A stretch of 63,426 nt of DNA from a bacterium UBP4_UBA6127. GTDB taxonomy: Bacteria; UBP4; UBA4092. This document shows positions 51,735 through 61,536 of the stretch, in pieces. The position numbers and the translations under genes are program-made. The stretch is taken from NCBI GenBank assembly GCA_002428325.1, contig DIVR01000060.1:4203-67628 (forward strand), given 5' to 3'. Numbering within the stretch: position 1 is the stretch's first letter; each line of letters begins with the position of its first letter. Below the pieces are notes generated by a model, which searched no databases, was not told the origin of the DNA, and was given only the letters and a program-made list of their open reading frames with translations.

Positions 51735-51774
51735 ATAAAAAAATCCCCAGTCTCGGTTAAGAAACTGGGGATTT
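51735..51774 (-). terminator. Rho-independent terminator of ppdK
   Basis: 11-bp stem AAATCCCCAGT (51741-51751) and ACTGGGGATTT (51764-51774), with a T-run of at least seven on the minus strand, 25 bases after the ppdK stop. Confidence 0.88.
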
Positions 51775-51798
51775 ACAAGATAAACCTCTAAAGGTTAC

Positions 51799-54567
51799 TT
51801 ATTTTTTCTTCTTAGCAGCGGCTTCTTTGATTGCAGCCTGGGCAGCGGCCAAACGGGCAATAGGAACCCGGAACGGAGAGCAGCTGACATAATTCAAGCC
51901 AATCTGATGGCAGAATTCGACAGAAGAAGGATCTCCACCGTGTTCTCCGCAGATACCGCATTTCAGGTTGGGACGAGTAGCGCGTCCGGCAGCAACGGCA
52001 TGTTTCATTAAGAAACCGACACCATCCTGATCGATGGCCTGGAACGGATCATCCTTGAGGATTTTATTTTCCAGGTAATAGGGAAGGAAGCTTCCGATAT
52101 CATCACGAGAATAGCCGAAAGTCATCTGGGTCAAGTCATTGGTCCCGAATGAGAAGAATTCAGCTTCTTCAGCGATTTCACCGGCGCGGATAGCAGCACG
52201 GGGAATCTCGATCATAGTCCCTATCATGTAAGGGAATTTAGTCTTGGTTTCTTTCTGGACATCATCCGCAACTTTTTTGATGATAGATTTCTGATTATCC
52301 AGTTCAGCTTTGGTTCCAATTAGCGGGACCATAACTTCAGGGAATACTTTGACTTTTTTCTTGGTTAGTTCAGCCGCCGCTTCGAAAATGGCGCGAGCCT
52401 GCATTTCGGTAATTTCAGGGTAGGTAATACCCAGACGGCAGCCACGATGACCAAGCATCGGATTGGATTCATGAAGTTGAGCAATCCGACCCTTAAGCTC
52501 ATCAAAAGTAATGCCAAGTTCCTTAGCCAGTTCCATGGTCTCTTTGTCTTCATGAGGAACAAACTCATGGAGGGGAGGATCCAGGAGACGGATAGTGACC
52601 GGGAGGCCCTTCATGGCTTCCAGGATGCCTTTGAAGTCAGCTTTCTGGAAAGGAAGGAGTTTCATTACGGCTTTACGTCGGGTTTCAACATCTTTGGCGA
52701 CAATCATTTCACGGACAGCTTTGATTCTCTGGGGATCAAAGAACATATGTTCTGTTCGGCACAGACCAATACCTTCGGCACCAAAGGCGCGAGCCTGAGC
52801 AGCGTCTTCGGGACGGTCAGCGTTGGTTCTTATTTTCAGGGTACGGAATTCATCGAGCCATTTCATGAAAACTTTAAGCTCTTTGTTAGCATCCATATCC
52901 GGAGCAATCAATCCAACCTGGCCTTTATAGACAATGCCCTTGGTTCCGTTGAGGGTGACAAAATCACCTTCTTTGATGACTTCACCATTGACGGTGATGG
53001 TCTTTTTAGGAACGCTGATTACCAGTTCAGAGCAACCAACGATACAGCATTTACCCCAACCACGAGCAACCAGGGCTGCGTGGGAGGTCATTCCGCCTTT
53101 AGCGGTGAGGATTGCTTCGGCAACGTGCATTCCATGAACATCTTCCGGAGAAGTTTCATTGCGGACGAGGATGACTTTTTTGCCGTCTTCAGCCCATTTA
53201 GTGGCTTCATCTGCAGTGAATACAACCTGTCCATAGGCTCCGCCAGGACCGGCAGGAAGACCTTTAGCCAGTTTTTTGGAGACTTTTTCAGCTTTGGGAT
53301 CAACCATCGGATGAAGCAGTTCATCCAACTGGCTTGGAGTGACTCTTAAGATCGCTTCCGCTTTGTTAATCATTTTTTCTTTGGCCATATCAACAGCCAT
53401 TTTCAAGGCAGCGGGACCATTTCGTTTACCAATTCGGCATTGAAGCATCCATAAACGGCCTTCCTGGATTGTAAACTCAATGTCCTGCATGTCACGATAA
53501 TGTTTTTCCAGCCGATTCCGGTAGCTGACCAATTCTTTATAAATCTTCGGCATCATTTCTTCGAGAGATTTTAAATGTTTGGTATCATCCGTTTTGATTT
53601 TTTTATTCAGGGGATTCGGAGTCCGGGTCCCAGCGACTACATCTTCGCCCTGGGCATTTACCAGCCATTCACCATAGAACCAATTTTCGCCGGTTGCCGG
53701 ATTACGGGAGAAAGCAACACCGGTAGCTGAATTATCACCCATGTTACCAAATACCATAGACTGGACATTTACTGCAGTTCCCCAATCATCTGGAATTTTC
53801 TCGATACGTCGATATTCAAAGGCACGACGCCCATTCCAAGACTGGAAGACAGCGCCGACACCACCCCATAACTGACCCCATGGATCATCTGGAAAGTCTT
53901 TTTTGAGGACTTGTTTGATTTTGGCTTTAAAAATCTTAACCAAGGCTTTGAGGTCATCAGTCGTTAAATCGGTATCCAGTTTATAACCTTTAGCTTTTTT
54001 CATGGACTCCAATTCATGTTCGAGTTGGTGCCGGATGCCGTTACCTTCTTCAGGTTCGATCCCGGCAGCTTTTTCCATCACGACATCAGAATACATCATG
54101 ATAAGCCGACGGTAAGCATCATACACAAAACGTTCATTCTTAGTCTTGGCAATAAGCCCAGGGATGGTTTTCTCGGTAAGTCCCACATTTAAAACGGTTT
54201 CCATCATACCCGGCATGGATTTGCGAGCTCCGGAACGGACAGAGACCAGTAACGGGTTAACAGTATCGCCAAATTTGGTGCCCATTACTTTTTCAACCTT
54301 AAGCATGGAGGCTTTGACCTGATTTTCCAGCTCATTCGGATAGTTCCTCTTGTTCTCGTAATAAGCTGTGCAGACCTCTGTAGTGATGGTGAAGCCAGCT
54401 GGAACAGGAATGCCCAAATTGGTCATTTCTGCGAGGTTTGCGCCTTTCCCTCCGAGGAGGTTTTTCATCTCGGCCTGACCATCTGCTTTACCACCACCAA
54501 AATAGTACACATATTTTGTGGACTTTTTGGCTTTAGGTTTTGCAGTAGTTTTCTTACTTTTAGCCAT
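51799..54567 (-). CDS. ppdK: Pyruvate, phosphate dikinase
   Basis: Interconverts pyruvate, ATP and phosphate with PEP, AMP and PPi; important in PPi-based glycolysis or gluconeogenesis. 922 residues. N-terminal ATP-grasp domain (KNLLGGKGANLAEMTNLGIPVPAGFTI; SGARKSMPGMMETVLNVGL), swivelling domain with phospho-His about residue 496 in GGMTSHAALVARGWGKCCIVG, and the PEP/pyruvate TIM barrel with GLCRTEHMFF, HPMLGHRGCRLG-type block and CGICGEHGGDPSSVEF. The N-terminus carries a Lys-rich leader (MAKSKKTTAKPKAKK). PEP synthase is excluded by the PPDK-type swivelling domain. AAAGGG precedes the ATG. Confidence 0.96.
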   Translation of the reverse strand: MAKSKKTTAKPKAKKSTKYVYYFGGGKADGQAEMKNLLGGKGANLAEMTNLGIPVPAGFTITTEVCTAYYENKRNYPNELENQVKASMLKVEKVMGTKFGDTVNPLLVSVRSGARKSMPGMMETVLNVGLTEKTIPGLIAKTKNERFVYDAYRRLIMMYSDVVMEKAAGIEPEEGNGIRHQLEHELESMKKAKGYKLDTDLTTDDLKALVKIFKAKIKQVLKKDFPDDPWGQLWGGVGAVFQSWNGRRAFEYRRIEKIPDDWGTAVNVQSMVFGNMGDNSATGVAFSRNPATGENWFYGEWLVNAQGEDVVAGTRTPNPLNKKIKTDDTKHLKSLEEMMPKIYKELVSYRNRLEKHYRDMQDIEFTIQEGRLWMLQCRIGKRNGPAALKMAVDMAKEKMINKAEAILRVTPSQLDELLHPMVDPKAEKVSKKLAKGLPAGPGGAYGQVVFTADEATKWAEDGKKVILVRNETSPEDVHGMHVAEAILTAKGGMTSHAALVARGWGKCCIVGCSELVISVPKKTITVNGEVIKEGDFVTLNGTKGIVYKGQVGLIAPDMDANKELKVFMKWLDEFRTLKIRTNADRPEDAAQARAFGAEGIGLCRTEHMFFDPQRIKAVREMIVAKDVETRRKAVMKLLPFQKADFKGILEAMKGLPVTIRLLDPPLHEFVPHEDKETMELAKELGITFDELKGRIAQLHESNPMLGHRGCRLGITYPEITEMQARAIFEAAAELTKKKVKVFPEVMVPLIGTKAELDNQKSIIKKVADDVQKETKTKFPYMIGTMIEIPRAAIRAGEIAEEAEFFSFGTNDLTQMTFGYSRDDIGSFLPYYLENKILKDDPFQAIDQDGVGFLMKHAVAAGRATRPNLKCGICGEHGGDPSSVEFCHQIGLNYVSCSPFRVPIARLAAAQAAIKEAAAKKKK

Positions 54568-54829
54568 TATTATACCCTTTCATAAAGTGTGGAATTTAGG
54601 ATGGAATGTCTGTCTTAAAATGACATTATGTCCAATAGTAAATCGTCCTTTGGAAAAAAGAAAAAGCCATAGATATCCATTATGAAAAACGATTTAATGA
54701 GAATAATTGAAACCCCGTTTTTTGTCAAGGAATTCTTGGATTTGGAGGGATAAATTCAGGTCCGGAATCCTACCGGAAGAAAAATCAATCTGAATGAGGC
54801 TAATCTCCTGCCAACGAGTACTGATGAAC

Positions 54830-55399
54830 TTATTGGGCAATCCAGGGAGTCGTGGCTATTGAATAAGCCAGGACTGTTCCCCCCGTGGAAACCTTATTCT
54901 CGGTTGAAGATGAATAGGTTACATTAATCGAATCGGTTGGTTGGGTATCTATGATAGTAACAGAGGTTCCAACAGAAACCATTTGGAAGAGTTCCTCCAA
55001 GTCCATTTTTTTCATTCGAATACAGCCATGTGAAGCCTCTTTTCCGATTGATTGGGGTACATTGGTCCCATGGATTCCATATCCCTTGAGAGATAAACCC
55101 ATCCAACAGGTTCCCAGGGGGTTTTCTTTACCAGGCTCTATGGGAACACTTCCCTTGGGATACCAGGTAGGATGGGGGATTTTATTAATAATTGAATAGG
55201 TACCCAGTGGAGTCGGGGAATCTTTTTTTCCGACAGCTATGGGATATTCATGCAAAATACTGTCACCACAATATAACTGTATCTTCTTTTGAACCCTGGA
55301 GATGATAATATAGGTACTGTCTTGAGTGACTTCGGTTAACCCTGGGCTGAACATGATGACTAAAATCGCTGTTAATATGCTTGATTTGAGCCGTAACAT
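54830..55399 (-). CDS. L,D-transpeptidase (YkuD family)
   Basis: About 189 residues from the ATG at 55399, eight bases after GGAGG; an ATG at 55414 is less likely. Signal peptide, then IIISRVQKKIQLYCGDS and the catalytic block GIHGTN ... ASHGCIRM with the nucleophile Cys. Cross-links peptidoglycan peptides or attaches proteins to the wall in the periplasm. The domain is followed by a short tail of no known motif. No LysM domain. Downstream of ppdK's promoter region on the same strand (262-base gap holding nothing I recognise). Confidence 0.92.
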   Translation of the reverse strand: MLRLKSSILTAILVIMFSPGLTEVTQDSTYIIISRVQKKIQLYCGDSILHEYPIAVGKKDSPTPLGTYSIINKIPHPTWYPKGSVPIEPGKENPLGTCWMGLSLKGYGIHGTNVPQSIGKEASHGCIRMKKMDLEELFQMVSVGTSVTIIDTQPTDSINVTYSSSTENKVSTGGTVLAYSIATTPWIAQ

Positions 55400-55568
55400 A
55401 TTCTTTACCTCCACTAATAATCTAGTGCAAAGAATATGCCAGTTTTATATTTTATAGAAAATTGATAATAAATGAGATGTGTTAACCTTCTCTCTATGTG
55501 TCTATCTTTTGACACAGGCTAAAAAGGGACAGGCTGTATTAAAAAGTAGTCGTTTTATGAGGAATGAT

Positions 55569-56279
55569 ATGAACAGACAGGGGAAAATTCAAGGGATTTC
55601 GGTTATATTACCCGCCTGGAACGAGGCGGATAATCTGCCTGGCACAATTGATAAGTTGTCTCATTTATTGGATAAACAGGTTGAGCATTTTGAAATCATT
55701 GTAATCAATGATGGCAGTACTGATGATACTGAAAAGGTATTAAAAAAACTTTCCCTAGAATATAGATTTCTAAAGTGGATAAATTGGGATGAAAACAAAG
55801 GGTATGGAGCCGCTATCCGGGCGGGTTTATCTACTGCGAGCGAAGACTTTATTTTTATCACGGATGCGGATGGGCAGGTGGATTGTACTGCCTTGCCAGG
55901 TTTAATAAATGAATATAAAGGATGGGATTTAGTTATCGGTTATCGGCCTGACCGGAAAGATCCCCTCTATCGGGTCATCTATGGGAAAATTTGGAATTTA
56001 TTATGCCGAAGATTGTTTAAAACTGACCTTAGGGATGTTGATTGCGCTTTTAAACTGATTCGTAGTGCCTTTTTGAAGAATTCAGTATTTCAGGCCTATG
56101 GAGCTATGATTAGTGTTGAATTGGTCACCTGTATCAAGAAACAACAGGGAATTATTCTGGAAATCCCGGTGAATCATTTTTCAAGAAAATATGGTAAATC
56201 ATCCGGGGGAAGCCTGAGAGTTATTTTTAGAGCCCTTAAAGAATTAACAACCCTTTATCCATCCTTACGTTCCCGATAA
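55569..56279 (+). CDS. Family 2 glycosyltransferase (dolichyl-phosphate mannose synthase-like)
   Basis: About 236 residues from the ATG at 55569 (GAGGA upstream); two upstream in-frame ATGs (55479, 55557) only add a leader. GT-A fold motifs: ISVILPAWNEADNLPGTIDKL, EIIVINDGSTDDT, NKGYGAAIRAGL, DADGQVD (DxD) and DVDCAFKLIR. No membrane helix at the C-terminus, unlike undecaprenyl-phosphate sugar transferases of the DPM1 type with anchors. Could transfer a sugar to a polyprenyl phosphate. Divergent from the L,D-transpeptidase. Confidence 0.88.
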   Translation: MNRQGKIQGISVILPAWNEADNLPGTIDKLSHLLDKQVEHFEIIVINDGSTDDTEKVLKKLSLEYRFLKWINWDENKGYGAAIRAGLSTASEDFIFITDADGQVDCTALPGLINEYKGWDLVIGYRPDRKDPLYRVIYGKIWNLLCRRLFKTDLRDVDCAFKLIRSAFLKNSVFQAYGAMISVELVTCIKKQQGIILEIPVNHFSRKYGKSSGGSLRVIFRALKELTTLYPSLRSR

Positions 56280-56351
56280 TCTTGTTTTGAAACTGAGTAA
56301 AATATTATTTTGGATTGTTACCAATGATTTGATTATGTTATATTCTTAAAT

Positions 56352-58787
56352 ATGACAGCCCAATTTTTGCATGACGACAAATCTTCCCCTCTTAACAGGA
56401 AAAAAAATAAAACTATGAAAAAAAATATTGAGGAGAAAGACCCTGAATTCACCATCCCTGAACGGTTAGGAATTCTACCCATTCGGGATACAGTAATATA
56501 TCCCTATATGGTATCTCCCTTGGTAATTGCCAGGGAAAAATCGGTACGGTTGATTGATGATGCCTTAAGCCGTAACCGTATTATTGGTATTGTTTCCCAA
56601 AAGAAAGCTGAAATCGATTCTCCAACCACTCAGGACCTCTACCAGTTTGGCGTAGCCGCCACTATCTTAAAGATGCTGAAATTCCCTGATGGGACCATGC
56701 GGCTATTAGTCCAGGGGCTTGCCCGGATACAGATAAAAGCTTGGCTGGATACAGACCCTTATTTTCAGGCAACCGCTGAAGTTGTAAAGGAACAATACGA
56801 AAAGACAGTTGAAGTCGAAGCCTTAACCAGAAACTTACTGGATATATTTAACCGGATTGTCAGTATGGCGCCTCATTTGCCGGATGAATTGCATGTGGCT
56901 GCCATGAATCTACAAGACCCCAGTAAAATGACAGATTTGATTGCTGCCAATATTAATCTTCCGGTGGCTGACAAGCAGATGATTCTTGAAACAGTGGATG
57001 TCACTCTCCGGATGAAGAAATTGATGATTCTTTTGAATCGTGAATTGGAAGTACTGGAAATCGGCAGCAAAATTCAGTCTCAGGTTAAAAATGAGATTGA
57101 TAAAAATCAACGGGAATATGTACTTCGTGAACAGATGAAGGCTATCCAGAGAGAATTGGGTGAAACCGATGACCGGATGCAGGAAGTCGCTGATCTGGAA
57201 AAGAAAATTAAAGAAGCTGGAATGCCTGAGTCCGTAGAGAAAGAAGTTTTAAAAGAATTAAATCGTCTGGCCAAAATGCCTCCAGCCGCCGCCGAATATA
57301 CGGTTTCCCGTACTTATCTGGACTATCTGATTGCTCTCCCATGGAATAAGACAACCCTGGATAATCTGGATATTAAGAAAGCGGCAAAAATCCTGGATGA
57401 AGACCATTATGACCTGATCAAAATCAAAGAACGCATTTTGGAATATCTTTCTGTCCGGAAATTAAAAGCCGATATGAAAGGTTCTATCCTGTGTTTTGCC
57501 GGCCCTCCGGGAGTGGGTAAAACTTCTTTAGGTAAATCTATTGCCCGAGCCATGAACCGGAAATTTATCAGAATCTCCTTAGGGGGAGTTCGAGACGAAG
57601 CCGAAATTCGGGGGCATCGGAGGACCTATATCGGAGCGCTTCCCGGAAGGATTGTTCAGGGGATTCGAAGAGTCGAATCGTCCAATCCTGTGTTTATGCT
57701 GGATGAAATAGATAAACTTGGTTCCGATTTTAGAGGTGATCCGGCATCGGCCCTCCTGGAAGTTCTTGATCCGGAGCAAAACTCCACTTTCAGTGACCAT
57801 TATCTGGATGTTCCTTTCGACCTTTCCAAGGTGATGTTTATCACCACGGCTAATGTCTTGGATACCATTCCCGGTCCCCTGAGAGATCGAATGGAGATAT
57901 TGCATCTTCCCGGATATACCGAAGAAGAAAAAATTCAAATTGCCAAAAAATATCTTGTACCCAAACAGATAATTGACCATGGATTATCAGATTTTCTTAT
58001 TGCTTTTGATGATTCATCTTTAAAAGGGATTGTGAGTTTTTACACCCGGGAAGCCGGAGTCAGAAATCTTGAAAGGGAAATTGGGAATGTCTGCCGGAAG
58101 GTTGCCCGTAAGGTGGCTGAAGGCAATAAGCGGAAAGTGAAAATCACCCATAAAAACCTTTCAACATTCCTGGGGTCCAAGAAATACTATTCAGAAGTGG
58201 CTGAAAAGAAAAGTGAAATTGGTTTGGCAACCGGTTTAGCCTGGACTCAGTTTGGCGGAGAAATTCTGACCATTGAAGTTACCCAGATGCCAGGGAGCAA
58301 AGGCCTAATTCTGACAGGCCAATTGGGTGATGTTATGAAAGAATCCGCTCAGGCAGCTTTATCCTATGTCCGTTCACAGTCTGGTAAACTGGGAATAGCA
58401 GCTGATTTTTTTGGAAAGACGGATTTGCATATTCATGTACCTGCCGGCGCCATTCCCAAGGATGGTCCTTCAGCCGGAGTTACCATGGCTACTGCAATTG
58501 CCTCGCTGTTAATAAATCGGCCCATTCGGCGGGATGTGGCTATGACCGGTGAAATTACCCTCCGAGGAAAAGTTCTTCCTGTGGGTGGAATAAAAGAAAA
58601 AATTCTGGCAGCTCGTCGGGCTGGAATCTTGACTGTCATTCTTCCCCGAAAAAATGAAACGGATTTATTGGATATCCCGGAAGAGATCAGGAAAGAAATG
58701 AAATTTATACTGGTGGATACTGCGGACAAAGTTCTGGAAAACGCTTTAGTCCCACTTCCTCCAGCTAATATTAAAAAGAAAAAATAG
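56352..58787 (+). CDS. lon: ATP-dependent Lon protease
   Basis: 811 residues. N-terminal LON substrate domain (LGILPIRDTVIYPYMVSPLVI), AAA+ domain with Walker A GPPGVGKTS, Walker B VFMLDEIDKLG and sensor region, and the protease domain with Ser707 in KDGPSAGVT and Lys750 in GGIKEKILAARR, spaced as in E. coli Lon. Degrades damaged and regulatory proteins. The start is uncertain: ATG 56352 lacks a Shine-Dalgarno; ATG 56415 (MKKNIEEKD) is a shorter alternative with AGGA 14 bases away. Ends in a strong bidirectional terminator. Confidence 0.96.
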   Translation: MTAQFLHDDKSSPLNRKKNKTMKKNIEEKDPEFTIPERLGILPIRDTVIYPYMVSPLVIAREKSVRLIDDALSRNRIIGIVSQKKAEIDSPTTQDLYQFGVAATILKMLKFPDGTMRLLVQGLARIQIKAWLDTDPYFQATAEVVKEQYEKTVEVEALTRNLLDIFNRIVSMAPHLPDELHVAAMNLQDPSKMTDLIAANINLPVADKQMILETVDVTLRMKKLMILLNRELEVLEIGSKIQSQVKNEIDKNQREYVLREQMKAIQRELGETDDRMQEVADLEKKIKEAGMPESVEKEVLKELNRLAKMPPAAAEYTVSRTYLDYLIALPWNKTTLDNLDIKKAAKILDEDHYDLIKIKERILEYLSVRKLKADMKGSILCFAGPPGVGKTSLGKSIARAMNRKFIRISLGGVRDEAEIRGHRRTYIGALPGRIVQGIRRVESSNPVFMLDEIDKLGSDFRGDPASALLEVLDPEQNSTFSDHYLDVPFDLSKVMFITTANVLDTIPGPLRDRMEILHLPGYTEEEKIQIAKKYLVPKQIIDHGLSDFLIAFDDSSLKGIVSFYTREAGVRNLEREIGNVCRKVARKVAEGNKRKVKITHKNLSTFLGSKKYYSEVAEKKSEIGLATGLAWTQFGGEILTIEVTQMPGSKGLILTGQLGDVMKESAQAALSYVRSQSGKLGIAADFFGKTDLHIHVPAGAIPKDGPSAGVTMATAIASLLINRPIRRDVAMTGEITLRGKVLPVGGIKEKILAARRAGILTVILPRKNETDLLDIPEEIRKEMKFILVDTADKVLENALVPLPPANIKKKK

Positions 58788-58804
58788 ACTAAAATCGGAT
58801 AAAT

Positions 58805-58847
58805 AAAAAAAGAGGTGGAATCCTGGGAACCCCCCTCTTTTTTTATT
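58805..58847. terminator. Bidirectional terminator between lon and the MBL-fold gene
   Basis: Arms AAAAAAAGAGG (58805-58815) and CCTCTTTTTTT (58834-58844), extended inward by GG/CC around one mismatch; T-runs on both strands. Confidence 0.85.
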
Positions 58848-58865
58848 TTCAGGATAATGGTTGGT

Positions 58866-59492
58866 TTATAAATAATCTGAAAAGAACGGATTGTAATGCT
58901 TCTCCTGGTGAATGGTCGTGGAAGGTCCATGTCCAGGGTATACTTCAGTTTCATCAGGTAATACTAATAATTTATGGCGGATAGAATGATTCAATGCTTC
59001 CAGCGAACCTCCTGGCAAATCAGTTCTGCCGATGGTACCCGCAAATAATGTATCCCCTGTTAAAAGGATATCGTTCAACCTGAGGCAAATACCACCGGGA
59101 GAATGTCCCGGAGTCTCTATCACCGTTAATTTTAATTCTCCTATTTTGATGATATCCCCTTCTTTAATCAGGATATCCGGCGCCGGGGAGGCGGCCGGTT
59201 CTTCTGCATCAAAAGGCATCGGTAAGGGATGGGTCAACATATCTTTATCTGCTGAATGGATCAGGATAGGCGCCTGGGTCGCTTCTTTGATTTTTCCATT
59301 GGCTCCGATATGATCGGGGTGCCCATGGGTATTAATTATCTTCACCACTTTCAATTGATTTTTCTCAATAACAGATAAGATTAATTCCGGTTCGGCACCT
59401 GGATCAATAATGGCAGCTTCATGGGTTTTGGGGCAACCAATAACATAACAATTGGCTTGCAGGATTCCTACCGGAATACAACGAAATATCAT
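58866..59492 (-). CDS. MBL-fold metallo-hydrolase (glyoxalase II-like)
   Basis: 208 residues. Metal motifs HGHPDH (in NTHGHPDHIGANG), ETPGHSPGGICL, TGDTLFAGTIGRTDLPGG and YPGHGPSTTI give a complete two-metal site. N-terminus RCIPVGILQANCYVIG is typical of short glyoxalase II-like hydrolases; the thiol-ester substrate is not known. GAGGT lies six bases before the ATG. It sits between lon (convergent) and ligA (same strand, 22 bases). Confidence 0.9.
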   Translation of the reverse strand: MIFRCIPVGILQANCYVIGCPKTHEAAIIDPGAEPELILSVIEKNQLKVVKIINTHGHPDHIGANGKIKEATQAPILIHSADKDMLTHPLPMPFDAEEPAASPAPDILIKEGDIIKIGELKLTVIETPGHSPGGICLRLNDILLTGDTLFAGTIGRTDLPGGSLEALNHSIRHKLLVLPDETEVYPGHGPSTTIHQEKHYNPFFSDYL

Positions 59493-59514
59493 AATTTACC
59501 TCTTATCTCTAACT

Positions 59515-61533
59515 TTAATCTTGACTCAATAATATATCAAATTCTTTTTCATTAAGGATGGGTATTCCCAGGGATTTCGCCTTATCAAGTTTTGAACCGG
59601 GAGATTCCCCGGCAACCACATAACTAGTAGATTTGCTGACACTGGAGGTGATTTTTCCCCCTTTTGATTTGATCAGGGCAGACGCTTCTTCCCTGGATAA
59701 ATTGGAAAGGGTCCCGGTTAGAACAAAACTCATTCCTGCCAAGTGAAGAATCAAGTTAGACGTTGGTTTGGAAGCTGATTTCATTTCCACACCAGCTGTT
59801 TTTAACCGGTGTATCAATTCAATATTATGAGGCTCATGAAGGGTCTCATAAATACTTTTTGCCATAATTGGACCTATCTGAGGAATTTCCTGCAGAGATT
59901 CCAATGAAGCATTCAGAAGGCTGTCCATATCAGGATAAACATCACAAAGAATTTCAGCGGCAGTTTTCCCGACATGCCGGATACCCATGCCAAAAATCAG
60001 GTCGGCTAAATTTCTTGTTTTACTCTCTTCAATCCCGTTAATTAAGTTCTTGGCTGATTTTGTTCCCATTCGTTCCAGGGATTGAACTGTCTCAACCTTC
60101 AATTCGTATATGTCAGCGATATTATGGACTAATCCATTATTTACCAGCTGATTGACCAGTACTTCACCCATTCCTTCAATATCCATGGCACCTCTGGAAG
60201 CAAAATGGCTGAGTCTCCCCTTAATCTGAGCCGGGCAGGAAATATTTTCGCAGCGATAAGCGACTTCATCAGGATTCTTAGCCAGGGGAGAACCGCATTC
60301 CGGGCATTGAGTCGGCATTTGAAATATGATTTCCTTGCCGGTTCTCATGTTGAGAATGGGTTTAACAACTTCCGGGATTACATCCCCGGCTTTCTCAATG
60401 AAAACCATATCTCCAATACGAATATCTTTACGTTCGATTTCTTCCTGATTATGCAAAGTGGCTCTTCTTATCACTGAGCCTGATAACTCGACAGGTTCCA
60501 GGTTGGCTACCGGAGTGATGGCTCCTGTCCTTCCTACCTGGCAGACGATTCCCTCAATTCGGGTGGTTGCTTGTATGGCTGGAAATTTAAAGGCAATAGC
60601 CCAACGGGGGCTTTTGGCTGTTGTCCCCAATCGTCTCTGCTGGTCCAGATCATTGACTTTGATTACCATGCCATCGATTTCATACTCAAGATTATTTCTG
60701 TTTTCAATCCAATGATTCCAGAGTTGAATGACTTCTTCTACAGAGTGGACAATTTGAATCAATGGATTGATTTTGAGTCCAGCACCTTTTAATATCTGCA
60801 AAGTCTCATAATGAGTTTTAACGGAAATATCAGGCATGTCCCCTAATGAATGGATGAAGATATCCAGTTGGCGGGAAGCTGATATTTTGGGGTCCAATAA
60901 TTTTAATGAGCCTGCAGTTGCATTTCTTGGGTTGGCAAACAATTCATCCCCATTCGTCTCTTTTTCCTGGTTGATTTTCTGAAAAACCTTTTTACTTAAG
61001 TAAACCTCACCTCTGACTTCAATATTCAGTAATTCCGGATTATTGGTGGCTAAGCTAAGAGGTACACTCTTAATAGTCCTGACATTAGAGGTTACATCAT
61101 CACCCTGATAACCATCTCCCCGGGTTACCCCATGATGCAGTTTCCCATTCCGGTAATGAAGAGAGATAGCAACCCCATCAATTTTCAATTCAACGACATA
61201 TTCGATATTCTCACCGGGTAATGATTTGCGGACCCGCTGGTCAAACTCCCGGAATTCACCCTCATTGTAACAATTGGATAAACTCAGCATCGGGATTGGA
61301 TGGACCAGAGTTTGAAACCCTTCAATAGGCTGTCCTGAAACCCGTTGGGTTGGCGAGTCTGGGGATATAAATTGGGGATAGCGCTGTTCAATAGCCTCCA
61401 ATTCCTTCATCAACATGTCATATTGATAATCGGAGATATCCGGCTGAGCCATTACATAATATAAATAATCATGATGCCGGAGAGATTCTTTTATGGCTTC
61501 TATCCGGTCTTTTATTTCCTTTAATTCCGTCAT
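59515..61533 (-). CDS. ligA: NAD-dependent DNA ligase
   Basis: 672 residues, standard. Domain Ia for NMN binding (HDYLYYVMAQPDISDYQYD), adenylylated Lys117 in VELKIDGVAIS, OB fold, zinc finger (CPECGSPL ... CENISCPAQ), helix-hairpin-helix region, and C-terminal BRCT domain (FVLTGTLSNLSREEASALIKSKGGKI). Seals nicks in replication and repair. Starts within four bases of the upstream phosphoesterase stop, so the two are cotranscribed. Confidence 0.97.
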   Translation of the reverse strand: MTELKEIKDRIEAIKESLRHHDYLYYVMAQPDISDYQYDMLMKELEAIEQRYPQFISPDSPTQRVSGQPIEGFQTLVHPIPMLSLSNCYNEGEFREFDQRVRKSLPGENIEYVVELKIDGVAISLHYRNGKLHHGVTRGDGYQGDDVTSNVRTIKSVPLSLATNNPELLNIEVRGEVYLSKKVFQKINQEKETNGDELFANPRNATAGSLKLLDPKISASRQLDIFIHSLGDMPDISVKTHYETLQILKGAGLKINPLIQIVHSVEEVIQLWNHWIENRNNLEYEIDGMVIKVNDLDQQRRLGTTAKSPRWAIAFKFPAIQATTRIEGIVCQVGRTGAITPVANLEPVELSGSVIRRATLHNQEEIERKDIRIGDMVFIEKAGDVIPEVVKPILNMRTGKEIIFQMPTQCPECGSPLAKNPDEVAYRCENISCPAQIKGRLSHFASRGAMDIEGMGEVLVNQLVNNGLVHNIADIYELKVETVQSLERMGTKSAKNLINGIEESKTRNLADLIFGMGIRHVGKTAAEILCDVYPDMDSLLNASLESLQEIPQIGPIMAKSIYETLHEPHNIELIHRLKTAGVEMKSASKPTSNLILHLAGMSFVLTGTLSNLSREEASALIKSKGGKITSSVSKSTSYVVAGESPGSKLDKAKSLGIPILNEKEFDILLSQD

Positions 61534-61536
61534 GTT

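Larger units (their letters stand above)
51402..51798. other. 397-base convergent gap with four hairpins
   Basis: Contains, left to right, the terminator of the DUF1015 gene, REP-like repeat copy B, a second adjacent hairpin, and the ppdK terminator. No coding frame visible. Confidence 0.6.

Noticed and set aside
52447..53349. 300-codon open frame on the plus strand
   Set aside because: Lies wholly antisense within ppdK, which has full family motifs; the composition (low complexity, no recognisable domain) fits a shadow frame.
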